A stretch of DNA of 64,000 nucleotides from assembly GCA_941918925.1 (NCBI GenBank), contig OW799233.1, positions 138,882,223 to 138,946,222 of the forward strand, read 5' to 3'. Source of the DNA: Phyto melanocephala. Its lineage: Eukaryota; Arthropoda; Insecta; Diptera; Rhinophoridae. The position numbers and the translations under genes are program-made. Below the pieces are notes generated by a model. It searched no databases. It was not told the origin of the DNA and saw nothing but the letters and a program-made list of their open reading frames with translations. Shown here one piece after another: positions 11,650 through 22,325 of this stretch. Numbering within the stretch: the stretch's first letter is position 1; every line of letters begins with the position of its first letter.

Positions 11650-12454
11650 CACTCAGGTCTTTTTTTATACGGTATTTTTTTATGCGAATTTGAATTTATG
11701 CGGTTTTTAAATATTCAAATTTTTTTTTATATAAAAATAATATTTAGATAATTGATAACACTGGGCTTTGATATTTCTGTTAAGGTTTGTGCTTTCTGTA
11801 AAGTTTGTAGATTTCTGTTAAGATTTGTACTTGATGTTAATTAATGCGTTTCATGCGAAGACCAGCAGCGATTATTTGAAATTTGGGATTTCCCTTATAG
11901 ATTTTGTAAGCAGGCGACGAAGAAATGTTCTAACGTAAGTTTGCAGTTAAGTCATTGACATTTGAATTTTGCATTTAATTTAAAATATTTATTGTGGTGA
12001 AATTTTACAGAGATTTATAAATTTTCATTATCGAATGTGTTGAAGTTTCGCTCCAAAAAGTAAGTGTAATTTTTTTTATGGTTTCAATGCTAACATAAAG
12101 TTTTTGGATTCGATTTTAAGAAATTGATAATGAGAAAAATAAGAAAAAACGACAAACGATTTCTTTAGAGACCAAAATCGAAATTTTGGACCGCTTAGCA
12201 AATGGAGCTAAAAATAAGGCTCTGGCAGACCACTTTATACTAGGCGAATCATCAATCAGAGACATAAAAAAAATGAAATTTCCTTTTTTTATTCGAATTT
12301 GGTACATTTTCAATACTTTAATTTCAATTTATGCGATTTTTTTAAATTCCAGAACGTATCCCTAGTTTTTGTATGGAACTAGAGTCTTTTTATGCGATTT
12401 TTTTTATGCGGTTTTATGTGGAACGCATCTACCGCATAAAAAAAGACCTGAGTG
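11650..12454 (+). mobile_element. Decayed pogo/Tigger-like DNA transposon
   Basis: The termini CACTCAGGTCTTTTTTTATR CGGTA (from 11650) and the inverse TACCGCATAAAAAAAGACC TGAGTG (to 12454) form ~25-bp inverted repeats. TA follows the right end and CA precedes the left, consistent with a mutated TA target duplication. Motifs such as TTATGCGGTTTT and TTTTATGCGATTTTT recur near both ends. The interior encodes part of a CENP-B/Tigger-type DNA-binding domain (separate entry), but the catalytic DDE region is absent, so at about 0.8 kb this is a non-autonomous deletion derivative. Confidence 0.8.
12120..12363 (+). pseudogene. Tigger/pogo transposase N-terminal HTH fragment
   Basis: The + frame beginning DNEKNKKKRQTISLETK and continuing IEILDRLANGAKNKALADHF then SSIRDIKK has the helix-turn-helix pattern of CENP-B/Tigger/Jerky-type proteins: a basic start, L.EK.EI...L..G.....LA..., then S.I.DIKK. 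There is no start codon in frame; an in-frame TAA sits just upstream (12117-12119). After DIKK the frame runs into AT-rich DNA (to a stop near 12363) with no second HTH and no DDE domain. It lies within the inverted repeats 11650-12454. Confidence 0.75.
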
Positions 12455-12582
12455 TACACTTTATACAATTATATCAATCATGAAGTTTTTTCTATTAATT
12501 TAGTTAATACTTTTTGAACTTACTTTAAATGATTTAAATAATTTTATTTTTATTATTGAAATAAAATTTTAAAAATTTTCAG

Positions 12583-12637
12583 GCAGTAGATCAAGAAGAA
12601 AATATTTTGGGCTGTAATAACATTTCCAAACCGCAAG
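12583..12637 (+). CDS. Candidate host exon (unrecognised)
   Basis: 55 nt flanked by an acceptor-like TTTTCAG and a donor GTAAAT. In phase it reads AVDQEENILGCNNISKPQ plus one base (G). Composition is less AT-rich than its surroundings. Its phase fits the candidate exon at 12829, giving one 37-residue stretch ending in a stop. I recognise no family. No upstream exon was found on this strand; conservation evidence would be needed. Confidence 0.3.
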
Positions 12638-12828
12638 GTAAATAGGGTTTAGAAATTTGAGCAGAAAATTGCATATAATCTCTTCACTATGTTTCAATTC
12701 AATTCAATTATATAATTTAATTTTTCTTTGTGCTTAATTTTTAATATGTTTTATTAAGGGATTGAGTTTATAAGCTACCAATTTTTTTTAAGTAATTATG
12801 CAACACACTTAAGTGTAAAATTTTGCAG

Positions 12829-12887
12829 GCAAGAACTATACCATTTTCCGTGATCGCGACCGAAATATCAGGCTCTGCAGCCCTTAA
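12829..12887 (+). CDS. Candidate last coding exon (unrecognised)
   Basis: Preceded by AAAATTTTGCAG. With the one base carried from 12583-12637, it reads GKNYTIFRDRDRNIRLCSP and stops at TAA 12885-12887. The Arg/Asp-rich core (FRDRDRNIRL) is unusual for random AT-rich DNA here, which would be mostly Lys, Asn and Phe. It could be the C-terminus of a + strand gene lying opposite the RRM gene, or chance. No polyadenylation signal was assigned. Confidence 0.3.
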
Positions 12888-13189
12888 TGGTTGGTTCCTT
12901 ACAACATATAATATTTTCTACGGTTGAATTATTTATTAATGATTATTGAATTATAATTATTTAAAAGCATAAAGTGCAGCGCCCACATAAACTTAATATT
13001 TTTTTCAATACCTCTAGATACCGATTCATACTGTTTCGTCAAGTAGTAGTACAGTAGTTAAAAAGTCGTTTTATAATTCTTATATTAACAATACTTTAAT
13101 TTCTTGTTAAGATTAAAACAAAAAAAAAACTAATATATATTTCGGTATAAGGAGAAAAACTATAGTGATTATAGTTATTAGCAACATAT
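12888..13189. other. No recognised features
   Basis: AT-rich spacer between the candidate exon and the fold-back element. Nothing seen. Confidence 0.5.
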
Positions 13190-13350
13190 TCTGCCTGTTC
13201 AACGATGTCGAAAGAAAACACAAGCGAACTTTCATTCGTACAAATACATTGAAAGCAAAAACAAATTTTTAGTTTTTGTTTTTGTTTTCAATATATTTGT
13301 ACGAATGAAAGTTCGCTTGTGTTTTCTTTCGACATCGTTGAACAGGCAGA
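13190..13350. mobile_element. Near-perfect fold-back (inverted repeat) element
   Basis: The left arm from 13190 (TCTGCCTGTTCAACGATGTC...) and the right arm ending 13350 (...GACATCGTTGAACAGGCAGA) are reverse complements over about 60 bases with a single mismatch (ACATTG versus ATATTG), then continue less perfectly through A- and T-rich sequence to a tiny loop near 13266-13272. An RNA copy would form one long hairpin. There is no coding capacity. Such near-perfect arms imply a recent origin or gene conversion. No clear target duplication. Confidence 0.85.
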
Positions 13351-15249
13351 TTATGTTTTGTGGTATAAAGGTATTACACAAAATTGAACGTAAGTATCAA
13401 TATTACGGCACGGCCAAATACAATACTTATTTACATGCCAATATTTGTCTAAATTTTATAATTAAAGATATTCTTGCACTAATGATTTTCTAAGTTGTTA
13501 TATTGCATAGTCTAATGACGGGTTTCTTTTTTTAAAATTATTTCGGACATAAAATGTAATAAGGAGCTCTTATAAAGGCACACTATATTTTTATATTTTC
13601 ACTTAAGCAATATTTTAGACATTCAAAAACGAAACGCCAGTTAAAGGTGCAATTTATTGTCGGTAATTTTTTCTTTCGAACTGATTTTTAGGGTTTCATG
13701 TACTGGCTGAAGTCATAATTCTATTTAAATAAGCTTTTATATTATAATTAATTTCATTTATCATTTCTATAAATACTGCAGCTATATAATGTGCAATAAA
13801 CAATATTAATATTTTCTGTATATGTTTGTGTGTAAATCGGATTAAATGTATGTCATACATAGTAGTATAAAATATATTCAAAGTGCATATAGAAATATTC
13901 AAATGCATGTGAGAGAAAGAGAGGGAACGAATCCAATATAACATTTCATTGTAATTTATTGAAATGGAATTTTGTGTTGTCATAACAAATTATGACTACT
14001 ATCTGGGTATATTGATCTTTTGGCTCAGTTAAAGTATTGTTTGCAACATCATATCCAATATCATATTTCACTATCGATAAGCATCACTTCATTTTTTTTT
14101 TTTACCAAAAACACACATATGAACACATACATATGTACATTGCATATGCATATAAATATATGTGCTTATATAGTATGAAAGCCGTAATAAAAATATCTTG
14201 TTTAAAAGAATTCTCTCTTGAAGAAATTAAGATAATAGGAATATATTATAATTTATAAGTCCATGGTAATCAAAAGTGTGTATATTTTAAAATTATATTA
14301 TTATGAAAATGTTCTTTTCATACATAATTTGTCGACATATTTTTTCTTATAAATAAAATTTCTTTAAAAATATTATTTTTTTATTTAATATATTAGTTGT
14401 AATTTTAATTATTTTAATTGAATTCGCTTAACAAGCTTAATTAAAGATCAAAGCGAACTTAAGACTTTTCAGTTTTGTTTAAAGTCTAAACGCTTTGAAA
14501 GTAAGTTTCTTTAGTAGGTTTATTCTGTTTTTCCATTAGCATGTAGTGTTCCATTTTGTAAATGACAAAAACAAAACTAATTTTTTTTGTTACTGTTTTG
14601 AAATTATTTTACCTTTAGCAAAATAACTGATAGTTTAAGTTTGAAACTTTAAATGGCCAATATCGTATATTTTTAAAATTTACAAAATACCATTTTCAGT
14701 CTAACCTCGTCAACATATTTACTTGCACTAAAAGCATTCTTTTGAGTTGTGTGCAATAGTGTTGTTCGTTTTTTTCCCACAAACGTTTTGTTTTATTTTT
14801 AGACTATAGAAGTGTCTAAAAGTGAATGTATTACAAACACTTTGCATATATGCTCACTCTCTCGCACTCACTTTTATTCATATGTGTACATTTTACAAAC
14901 GCATACATGAAACTATGAAGTAGTTAGTGCTCGTGGGTAAGTAAGAATATGTTTGAATGTTTGTATGCTTTAAGTAAATACATTTAACTTTAGTAAGTCT
15001 GTGTGCGTTTGTACTAATGTCGATGCTTTTTTTCTAGTAAATGTGATAGAATGCTTAATATGTGTGTATGTTTAAACATGCAATAGACCTGCATTCAATA
15101 TTTTCTAAGGGATTTTTCACATACTTTAGTGCTGTATTCACGTTGTATTTTTGTATGCTATAAAATATTTGAACATTTTAACATAAAACAAACATAACCT
15201 ATGGCTTAACTTGTAAGAAAAAGTCAGAAACCTAAAGAAACATCTTGTA
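13351..15249. other. AT-rich sequence without recognised features
   Basis: Contains short ORFs 13696-13983 (-) and 14037-14258 (+) made of Ile, Tyr, His and Asn from ATAC/ACAT-rich DNA, without domains. A CATATGTACAT-type microsatellite-like patch lies at 14115-14165. Confidence 0.45.
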
Positions 15250-15415
15250 CAATGGGACTGATATGGTGATAAGCTAAACCAAAAGAGGTCATTTGGTTTT
15301 ATCTTAAAAGTATAAGTGTTTGCTTCAAAACATATTTACCGGTCGCAGAGAAGATTTAAAATTTTGTAGTTTGGGTGTTAGATTTAAATTTATGTTTAAA
15401 ATGACTGTCCCACTG
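15250..15415. mobile_element. Small MITE with TA target duplication
   Basis: The left end CAATGGGACTGA (15250) and the inverse of the right end, CAGTGGGACAGT (ending 15415), are imperfect inverted repeats, and TA sits at 15248-15249 and 15416-15417. An inner small stem, AAACCAAA/TTTGGTTT, lies near 15279-15302. 166 bp, non-coding, consistent with a Tc1/mariner-type MITE. Confidence 0.55.
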
Positions 15416-16041
15416 TATAAGAATCCATGTTGATTCTGTTGCAATTTTTTTATTCACAATAAATATCCGTTTTTACGTTTTTACAGAGACAGCAGTAAAA
15501 ACCACAAGAAAGTTAAAGTTAAGTAAACATTTTAAAGGAAATAAAGAATTTTCACACTACTTGCATTCAAACATACATACATACATACATACATAAATAC
15601 ATGGCATTCATTGTGTTGATATATGTGCATGCATAGTTAATATTTTGTCTCAAAAAATAATATTTTTATGTGCATTACACTATAATATATGAAATATGAA
15701 TGTAATTATATTATACACAGAAAGTGCATACTACTTATGTATATAGATTATTTCCTTACTGAGTGAAAAACATAAACATATTTTTTTATATTTGTATAGC
15801 CTTCATCTGTAGTGGCAGCAGCTTTCTTATTTTGCTTGTAATTTCTTTAACTTAATTTTTAAATTGAAAATTAATATTTTTAAATTTTAGATAATTGATA
15901 ACACACAAGTTATTATTTATAAAAAATATATGATTATTTTTGGTATGTAGTTTTGCACAAATTTGCGCTAATTAACAAAGTTGAAGTCGAAAATAATTTG
16001 AAGAAATAAATTTGACACCCATACCATGACTATACTTCTAA
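15416..16041. other. Non-coding stretch with an ACAT microsatellite
   Basis: (ACAT)6 lies at 15571-15594. A short minus-strand open stretch near 15795-15850 (Ala/Thr-rich, from GCAGCAGC) has no splice context I trust. Confidence 0.45.
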
Positions 16042-16228
16042 GGGCCATTATTATAACTCTCCAATAGTTAAAAATAGGATTTTGTTGTGCATAATAAATA
16101 CCTTTGCATTATTATAACTTAAATTTGTTTATGTTTTTTATAACAAATAATAATATTTATAATGCAAAGCCATTTATCGGCCCGACAAAATCATGCCTTT
16201 TAATAATGGCAAGTTGTAATAGTAGCCC
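16042..16228. mobile_element. PIF/Harbinger-like MITE with TAA duplication
   Basis: The left end GGGCCATTATTATAACTCTC (16042) and the inverse of the right end, GGGCTACTATTACAACTTGC (ending 16228), are inverted repeats that continue imperfectly (AGGATTTTGTTG / ATGATTTTGTCG, CTTTGCATTATTATAA / CTTTGCATTATAA). TAA flanks both sides (16039-16041 and 16229-16231), the 3-bp duplication typical of PIF/Harbinger elements. 187 bp without coding capacity. Confidence 0.7.
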
Positions 16229-16468
16229 TAAATCACTTTTGGTTGCTTTCGACAATTTTTTGTAATATTGATCATTGTTTCAACCAAGGCATATCTATAA
16301 GGTATATGCATTGCGGCAACAAACACAACAATTAAAAAATACCTACAGTTTTTTTATTTTCTTCTTTAATTTGAATAATTTTTAAAAAAACTTTAGAGCC
16401 AAAACTTTTTATTCATATTTTTGTATTTTTTAAAACGTTTTAAATCAACTGAAACTGCAAATTATAAA

Positions 16469-17087
16469 TCTATATAAAAGTGAAACCCTGTCTGTGTGTG
16501 TGTGTTAGCTATAGACTCCGAAACTGTAAAATCGATCAGACTCAAACTTTGGCAAGTTGTTGTACACATTCCAGGAAGTGTTTATGGGTGACAAAAAGTG
16601 GGCGGGACCACGCCTATAAAAAATTAGTTATCATTTTTAGCTACTTGCACTTGACCGATTCTTCTGAAACTTCGCACACATAGTGAACTCTTATGATTCT
16701 ACAATTTTGTGAGTAGAAAAGTGGGCAGGGCCACGTCCATAAAAAATAAGTTATCATTTTTAACTACTTGCACTAGATAATTTTTCTGAAACTTTGCACA
16801 CACATATTGAGCTGTTATGACTATAGAATTTCGTGATTAGAAAAGTGGGCAGTGTCACCCCTATAAAAAAAAGTTATCATTTTCAGCTACTTGCACGGGC
16901 CCGATATTTCTAAAATTTTTCCTACATATTAAGCTGTTATGACTTAACAACTTCGTGATTATTAAAGTGAGCCATGCCACACCAATAAAAAATTCTAATT
17001 TTTAGCCTTGCACTTGATATTTAACTAAAATTCAAAATGCATTTTTATTTATTAAGGGGGATAGCAACATGCGCCGGGCTTGGCTAG
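16469..17087 (+). mobile_element. Non-autonomous Helitron with internal tandem repeats
   Basis: Begins TCTATATAAAAGTGAAACCC (16469) after an A and ends GCGCCGGGCTTGGCTAG (17087) before a T, which are Helitron termini (TC...CTRR, insertion between A and T). A (TG)n run follows the start. The interior consists of about four diverged ~125-bp tandem units, each with AAAGTGGGC(G/A)GG.CCACG.C.ATAAAAAA, GTTATCATTTTTAGCTACTT, a CTGAAACTTCGCACACA-type block and TTATGATTCTA. An open frame across the first units (16480-16683) is a by-product of the repeats. No Rep/helicase; it would need proteins from another copy. Confidence 0.85.
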
Positions 17088-18040
17088 TTTTATAATAAAA
17101 ATAAAAAAATTTAGTTTGTCAAATGCAGGCAGAAATTTTAAAAAAGTTTTTAACGCTAAGGTGAAATTATAAGAACATGATGATGGGGAAACACAATGTC
17201 TAAATTTTTTGAATTCTTCTTGATTTTGTTTTTTAATGCAGGAATTGAATATTAGATTTCCGATTCCGAATTGAACATTTGGCTTAATTATGCTTTTTTG
17301 ATAATAAATCTACCAAATTTATGTATATTTGTTGTTCTTGCACCATTTATAATGTGCTTCATAAGCACATATCTTTTTTTTATAAAATTTTATTGAATTA
17401 AATATTTAAAAATGTTAGAAGAATTAGCCTTGACAGAAAAAATCACCAAAAAAGCCCTTGTTGTATCAATTCGCTGTTGCATATACTTGTATGAATATGC
17501 CTTGGTAACGCTTATAAAATACAAAAAAAAAACAGTCAGCTGATTGGATGATGCCTTGGTTTCGACTGTAGATATAGTAGTATTTATATTGACAACTGAG
17601 TTGTCCTTCCAGATAGAAAACCACAACCTAGATTACCACATATGCTAGACCTTTGTCATGATAATCAAGCAAATTCGAGGAAACATGCAATAAGTAAATA
17701 AATTTATATTTAGTCAGTCGATTGTTGAAGGGCTTTTAATGTCCAAAACTTTCACGTACTGAACAAAAATTAAATCACCTAACGACGTCTCTGGAGGTAT
17801 TAGGTCTAAATTTTTGCATTAAATTATATCCTATTATATATAAATACTATATTTGTACGCACAAATGTTTTGATATTTTTACTTAATCATTCAAGAAGTA
17901 ACTAAATGGATTTAAAATAAATTTGTAGCAAAAATAGATAACAAAATGAATTACAACATAAGGAAAAACAGTATATTTATTTACAAGGTGGTCTGCGAGA
18001 CTCCCTTTGCTCTACTTCTCCAAAATTCAAACTCCATATA
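17088..18040. other. AT-rich sequence without recognised features
   Basis: A 78-codon minus ORF at 17390-17626 has no motif. Nothing else recognised. Confidence 0.45.
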
Positions 18041-18145
18041 AACAAGTAAGAGCACTATATTCGGCTGTGCCGAATCTTTTATACCCACCACCAATTTTGT
18101 GTACATTTAAAGCACAATAATTATTATTTTGTTAATGGCTTTCTT

Positions 18146-18637
18146 TGTAAAGGGTGGTTAAATTTTAAATTTAAAACAGAGGCCGAATTACGGCACTCGA
18201 ACGTGATCGAAATTTGAAAACTCTTATTAGAATCTATATACCTAAAGCATACTCGATCGTTGGAGTAAAATTTCGATCGATATCGAATGCCGTAATTCGG
18301 CCCCAGGTCTGTATAAAATGTTAGAACATCTATAAATGCCTTCTAACTTCGTTAAATGAGAAGCATTGCTGTTTATCGCGATAGTGTGGCAAAAAAACAG
18401 TCAACTTCGACTCATCATCGTGCCAAACAATTGAGCATCAGCAATGTTATTTAAAATTTGGACTATCGGATCGAGGTGTGCCGTTGAGGTCGCGGGGCTA
18501 TTTGGCCGATATTTTGTTCCATACATAATTGAACCATACAAATATTATCATTAAAAAAGAAATGATAATAATTTCCTAAATAATTTGTGTTTTATTCAAA
18601 ATCAACATCGGCCCTTAAAATTTAAACACCTTTTATA
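18146..18637 (+). mobile_element. Mariner-like deletion derivative nested in element A
   Basis: The left end TGTAAAGGGTGGTTAAATTTT (18146) and the right end AAAATTTAAACACCTTTTATA (to 18637) are inverted repeats. The + frame before the right end reads RGYLADILFHT and stops, matching the conserved transposase C-terminus of one mariner/Tc-like family (usually SRGGHLADI.FH). Everything upstream in the transposase is gone or replaced by an unrelated palindromic element at 18181-18302. It splits the surrounding DINE-like element, so it inserted later. Confidence 0.65.
18181..18302. mobile_element. Palindromic 122-bp element (GGCCGAATTACGGC ends)
   Basis: Ends GGCCGAATTACGGCACTCGA (18181) and, inverted, GGCCGAATTACGGCATTCGA (18302) match over about 20 bases with one change, with further pairing at ATCGAAATTT. 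It lies inside the mariner relic, giving three nested levels. No clear target duplication; no coding. Confidence 0.7.
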
Positions 18638-19525
18638 ACTTGGATATGCTGGTAAAATGTTTTCGTAAATTAAGTGTTTCAGTGAAAATGGGCGTTAAAG
18701 TAAGCGTGTCAATAAAATTTCTGCTAATAAATACAACTTAGATATTTCAATATAGTCCGTAATTCTTCCAAAATATTTATTCATTGAGAAATTATATGAA
18801 TTTGAAATAAAGCATTATATAGGATGTGGGCGTAAGAGTGGGCGTGTCACCTAAATTTTCTGGCATAACAATAACATTGACTAGAAGGATTTCCGTAGCA
18901 AATTTTATCATCATACCTCTAATTTTGTCGGTTTTATAAATTTAAATTTCATTAACAGTAAATAACGTGAAAAGTGAGCGTTATAGTAGGTGTGTCGAAG
19001 TTATTTATGCTAATAAATACAACTTAGATATTTCAATAAAGTCCTTTATTATTCGATTTATAGAGAAATTATAAGAATTTAAGAGAAAACGTTGTATGGG
19101 AGGTTGGCGTGTCACATTTATTTTCCGTCAGAAGAAAGCCTTTGACCAAAAAGCAATTCCTGCAAAATTTCAGAATCGTAGATCTAAATTTGTCACTCTT
19201 ATTAGGTTTAAAATTTTTAACATATTGGAAAATACACTGCGCGGTATAAATTTTCGTACATTTTGATCTCTAACTCCCTTCCTAATGCATGCATTTAGGC
19301 AATTTTTCTTTCTTCCTTATACTCCGATTTAGCCAATTTTCTATTCCAAACAAACCTTATCTATGTGAAAGATTCTGGCAAAATTTGAGCCCACTAGCTT
19401 TTTCGATGGGACCTCTATCGTGCTTTCAACAGACGGACAGACAGACGGACGGACATAGCTAGATCGTCGTCAAATAAAACTCCGATTAAGAATATACATA
19501 CCATTTTTTTGGTGGCGGATATAAA

Positions 19526-20389
19526 AACTCAAATACTTCAAAAAAACACATTACAAAAAAATTTGTTTAGCTCTTTTACTAAAATTTTGCAAAAAATATT
19601 TGACCTTGTGTCACAAAAATTGGTCTGCTGATCACGGTCGGATCGTAACGGGTATAAAATGGGGAGGAGAGGAGAGTTTTATCTACTAAATGGTGCTAAT
19701 TTCTTTTTGTTATCTTATGTTTTCTAGTAGTTATGGTGTATTAAAAAAAGGAATTTAGGAAAATTTAGACCTAAAGATAAAAAAAAATTATTTCTAAACA
19801 TTATAAACAATTTATTTTCATGTACTAATGGCTAACAAATTTTAAAATTATACAAAACTTATTTCGTTTGAAAATCTTTTAAAAGCAAAATGTTATAGAA
19901 CTTTAAAAATCAAAATCTTACTAATAAATTTCCTGTTTTAGCAAAATGCTGAGCATGTCTATTTTGAATCACCCTGTGGCCCTTAAAATTTAACCACCCT
20001 TTACAAAAGAATAGATAGATAAAAAAAAATTTGTTAAAATATGTATTTTAAATATTCAAATACTTATTTTAAATCTACTGATGCACATTTTTTTAAAATA
20101 TTTTTAAATCTTAAACCTCATAAGACTGTGTGTACAACTATATGTAAAGTTGGGCACAAATCATTACTCTAGTTAATTTTTGTCAACAAACTTCGGTCAT
20201 TTTCGTTTTCACAAACCCCTATAAAATTCCTTTGTAGTTTGTGCAAAAAAATGTTACTAGAGTCATCTAGTGTTCTACGTGATGTTTAGCAAAGACATCA
20301 TCCTCAGTGTTTGCAAAATGTAGTGGCGCCTTCAACAGATGTCGCCATCTGCAATGAATAAATGCTAATGAATATGACTAATATATTTT
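19526..20389. repeat. Spacer with a solitary mariner end and a small inverted repeat
   Basis: GGCCCTTAAAATTTAACCAC CCTTTACA at 19979-20006 is the right-hand inverted repeat of the mariner family seen at 18146-18637, preceded by sequence unlike a transposase, so it is an orphan end. A weak inverted repeat (TTACTCTAGTTAA / TGTTACTAGAGTCA) spans about 20166-20267. The rest is featureless. Confidence 0.5.
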
Positions 20390-20394
20390 TATAA

Positions 20395-21035
20395 AAATTT
20401 AAAAAAAAAGTGGGCGTGGCACATTTATTTTCCGTTATAACGAAGACTTTGACCAGAAAACCATGTTTGCAAAATTTCAGAACCGTACATATAGTTTTGT
20501 CAGTTTTATTACGTTTTAAACTTCAAATATACACTGAGCGGTATAAATTTTCGTACATTTTGACCTATAACTCCTTTTCTAATGCATAGATTTAAGCAAT
20601 TTTTGGGGAGAAATATTCTTTTAACTCGAGAAATATATATTCGAAGTTTCATGACTCTACGTTTATGCGTTTGGACACAATTCCTTTTTTTTCGATGTTT
20701 GAAGGACACGGTTTTTTCGACCTATTCTTGCTTTACGAGCTATAACTCTCTTTCTAATATTCCGATTTAGCCCATTTTCAATACCAAACAAACCTTGTCT
20801 ATAAGAAAGATTCTGGCAAAATTTGAGCCCTTTAGCTTTTTCGGTGCGACCTCTATCGTGCTTTCAACAGACGGACAGACGGACAGACGGACGGACATAG
20901 CTAGATCGTCATCAAATCAAACCCCGATTCAGAATATATATACTTTATGGGGTCTAAAATGGATATTTCGATGTGTTACAAACGGAATGACAAAATGAAT
21001 ATACCCCCACCATTTTTTTGGTGGCGGGTATAAAA
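20395..21035 (-). mobile_element. DINE-1/HINE-like element B (truncated)
   Basis: On the minus strand it starts TTTTTATACCCGCCACC at 21035 and shares with element A the same series of blocks: the TCTAGCTATGTCCGTCCGTC tract, GCACGATAGAGG, GGGCTCAAATTTTGCCAGAATC and AAAATGTACGAAAATTTATACC, then a GTGGGCGTGGCACATTTATT block near 20409. The CCGAATATAG...ACTTGTT end seen in A is missing, so it is truncated at about 20395. ORFs across it (20509-20709, 20582-20770, 20795-20998) are not genes. Confidence 0.7.
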
Positions 21036-22325
21036 AACGTAAACAATAAAGTAATTGTTCAATTGCAACCACCTTATATGTTATGATTGCATTTTTCTTA
21101 ATGCAGCGTAGTATTATTTATTACAATTTTTTAAAAACCACAGTTGCATCACGAAGTAGTACTAGATTTTAAGTAGATTCTGCCAAAATCTAGTGGCGAA
21201 GTAGATTTCGGTTTGTATGGGAAATCTGGTAAAAATCAACTGGATTTCCTCAAAATCTGCTGCTTACGAGATTTCGCTCAGGTGTAAATGTAGTATTAGA
21301 AATTTTTTTATTTTTAAATTGACTTTCTTCGATTCATTTGTTAGTTCTTTTAAACTTTTTTTGTCTTGCCTTTTAGTTAAATTTTAAAGAGGTGCCCAAA
21401 GAGGATATACTTTTATCTTATTTTTAAAATATGTTCTCAGGCATTTGCAATAACAAAATGTCTTTCATATATTACATTACCATCAGGTTTTGCTTTTGTC
21501 AAAGCGGATACAAAAAAATTAAAATAAAGCTTGGATATTAACGTTTGAAAAGTTGGTAGTCGACATTTCATCCAGTGAGCGACAATGGGTTAAAATCTTT
21601 TCTAAATTAAAGCAAGAGCTAAAATTGTAAACTCAACATGTTAAATTTTCACTTAATTTTAGTACAAATATAAATAGACCGAAACTACATCTAACCAAAA
21701 ATAAACATTCACCAGCCATAGAAGCACAAAACGAAGTAAGATGGAAACATTTGTTTTAGTTTATCAAGAAGTCATATTATTTAATAGAATTGTTCATTCG
21801 TCCTTATATATGCAGACAAACTACTTGTGGAGAATAATGTTGAAAAGTCTGCAAATAAAAATTTACTTAGAATAAATTACTAGAACCAGAGAGAGAGAGA
21901 GAAGAAAAAACATAAAAAACCAATATAAAAAGTAAACGAATAGAAGAACAAATTTTAAACAAACAAATGCAAACCGATAACAGCCACAGACAAACACTAG
22001 ATACTTATTAAATATTCAATAGAATAGAATAGATTAAAAAACAAAAAAAAATTTCCACAGATTTTAAACATAAAAAATTTATGGTGGAAATAGTCGAAAA
22101 ATTATATGGTTCAATTTTTCAATAGCTTTAATATATTGGATTTTATTATTTGATTAAGGATATTGAAGCAGATTTTGCTATCTTTTGACTTTGGGCATTA
22201 GTTTTTTTCTGATTTAATTTTCAACGGAGTGTGGAGTGTGGATGGGATATTTTATAAGTATGAAGTTGAAGCTGTAGCTGATGAGTTACATCAATCATAG
22301 ATGAGGTTAAATAAATTAATATTGT
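21036..22325. other. No recognised genes
   Basis: A patch at 21150-21290 repeats AGTAGATTTT/AAATCTRGTGGCGAAGTAGATTTC and may be a decayed repeat. A GA run lies at 21888-21903. Otherwise featureless. Confidence 0.4.

Larger units (their letters stand above)
18041..19525 (-). mobile_element. DINE-1/HINE-like element A, with nested insertion
   Basis: Read on the minus strand it starts TTTTATATCCGCCACC (19525), has the TGTCCGTCCGTCTGTC tract (about 19433-19456), GGGCGT...GGGCGTGTC blocks (18690-19110, cf. the CCACGCCCACTCTAACGCCC core known from DINE-1) and ends GGTGGGTATAAAAGATTCGG CACAGCCGAATATAGTGCTC TTACTTGTT at 18041. It is interrupted by a mariner relic at 18146-18637. Non-coding. Assignment to the Helentron-derived DINE-1/HINE group rests on my recollection of that core and on the ends. 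Confidence 0.65.

Noticed and set aside
20795..20998. 67-codon ORF containing TDGQTDRRTD
   Set aside because: Created by the GACGGACAGACGGAC tract of a DINE-like element, not a gene.
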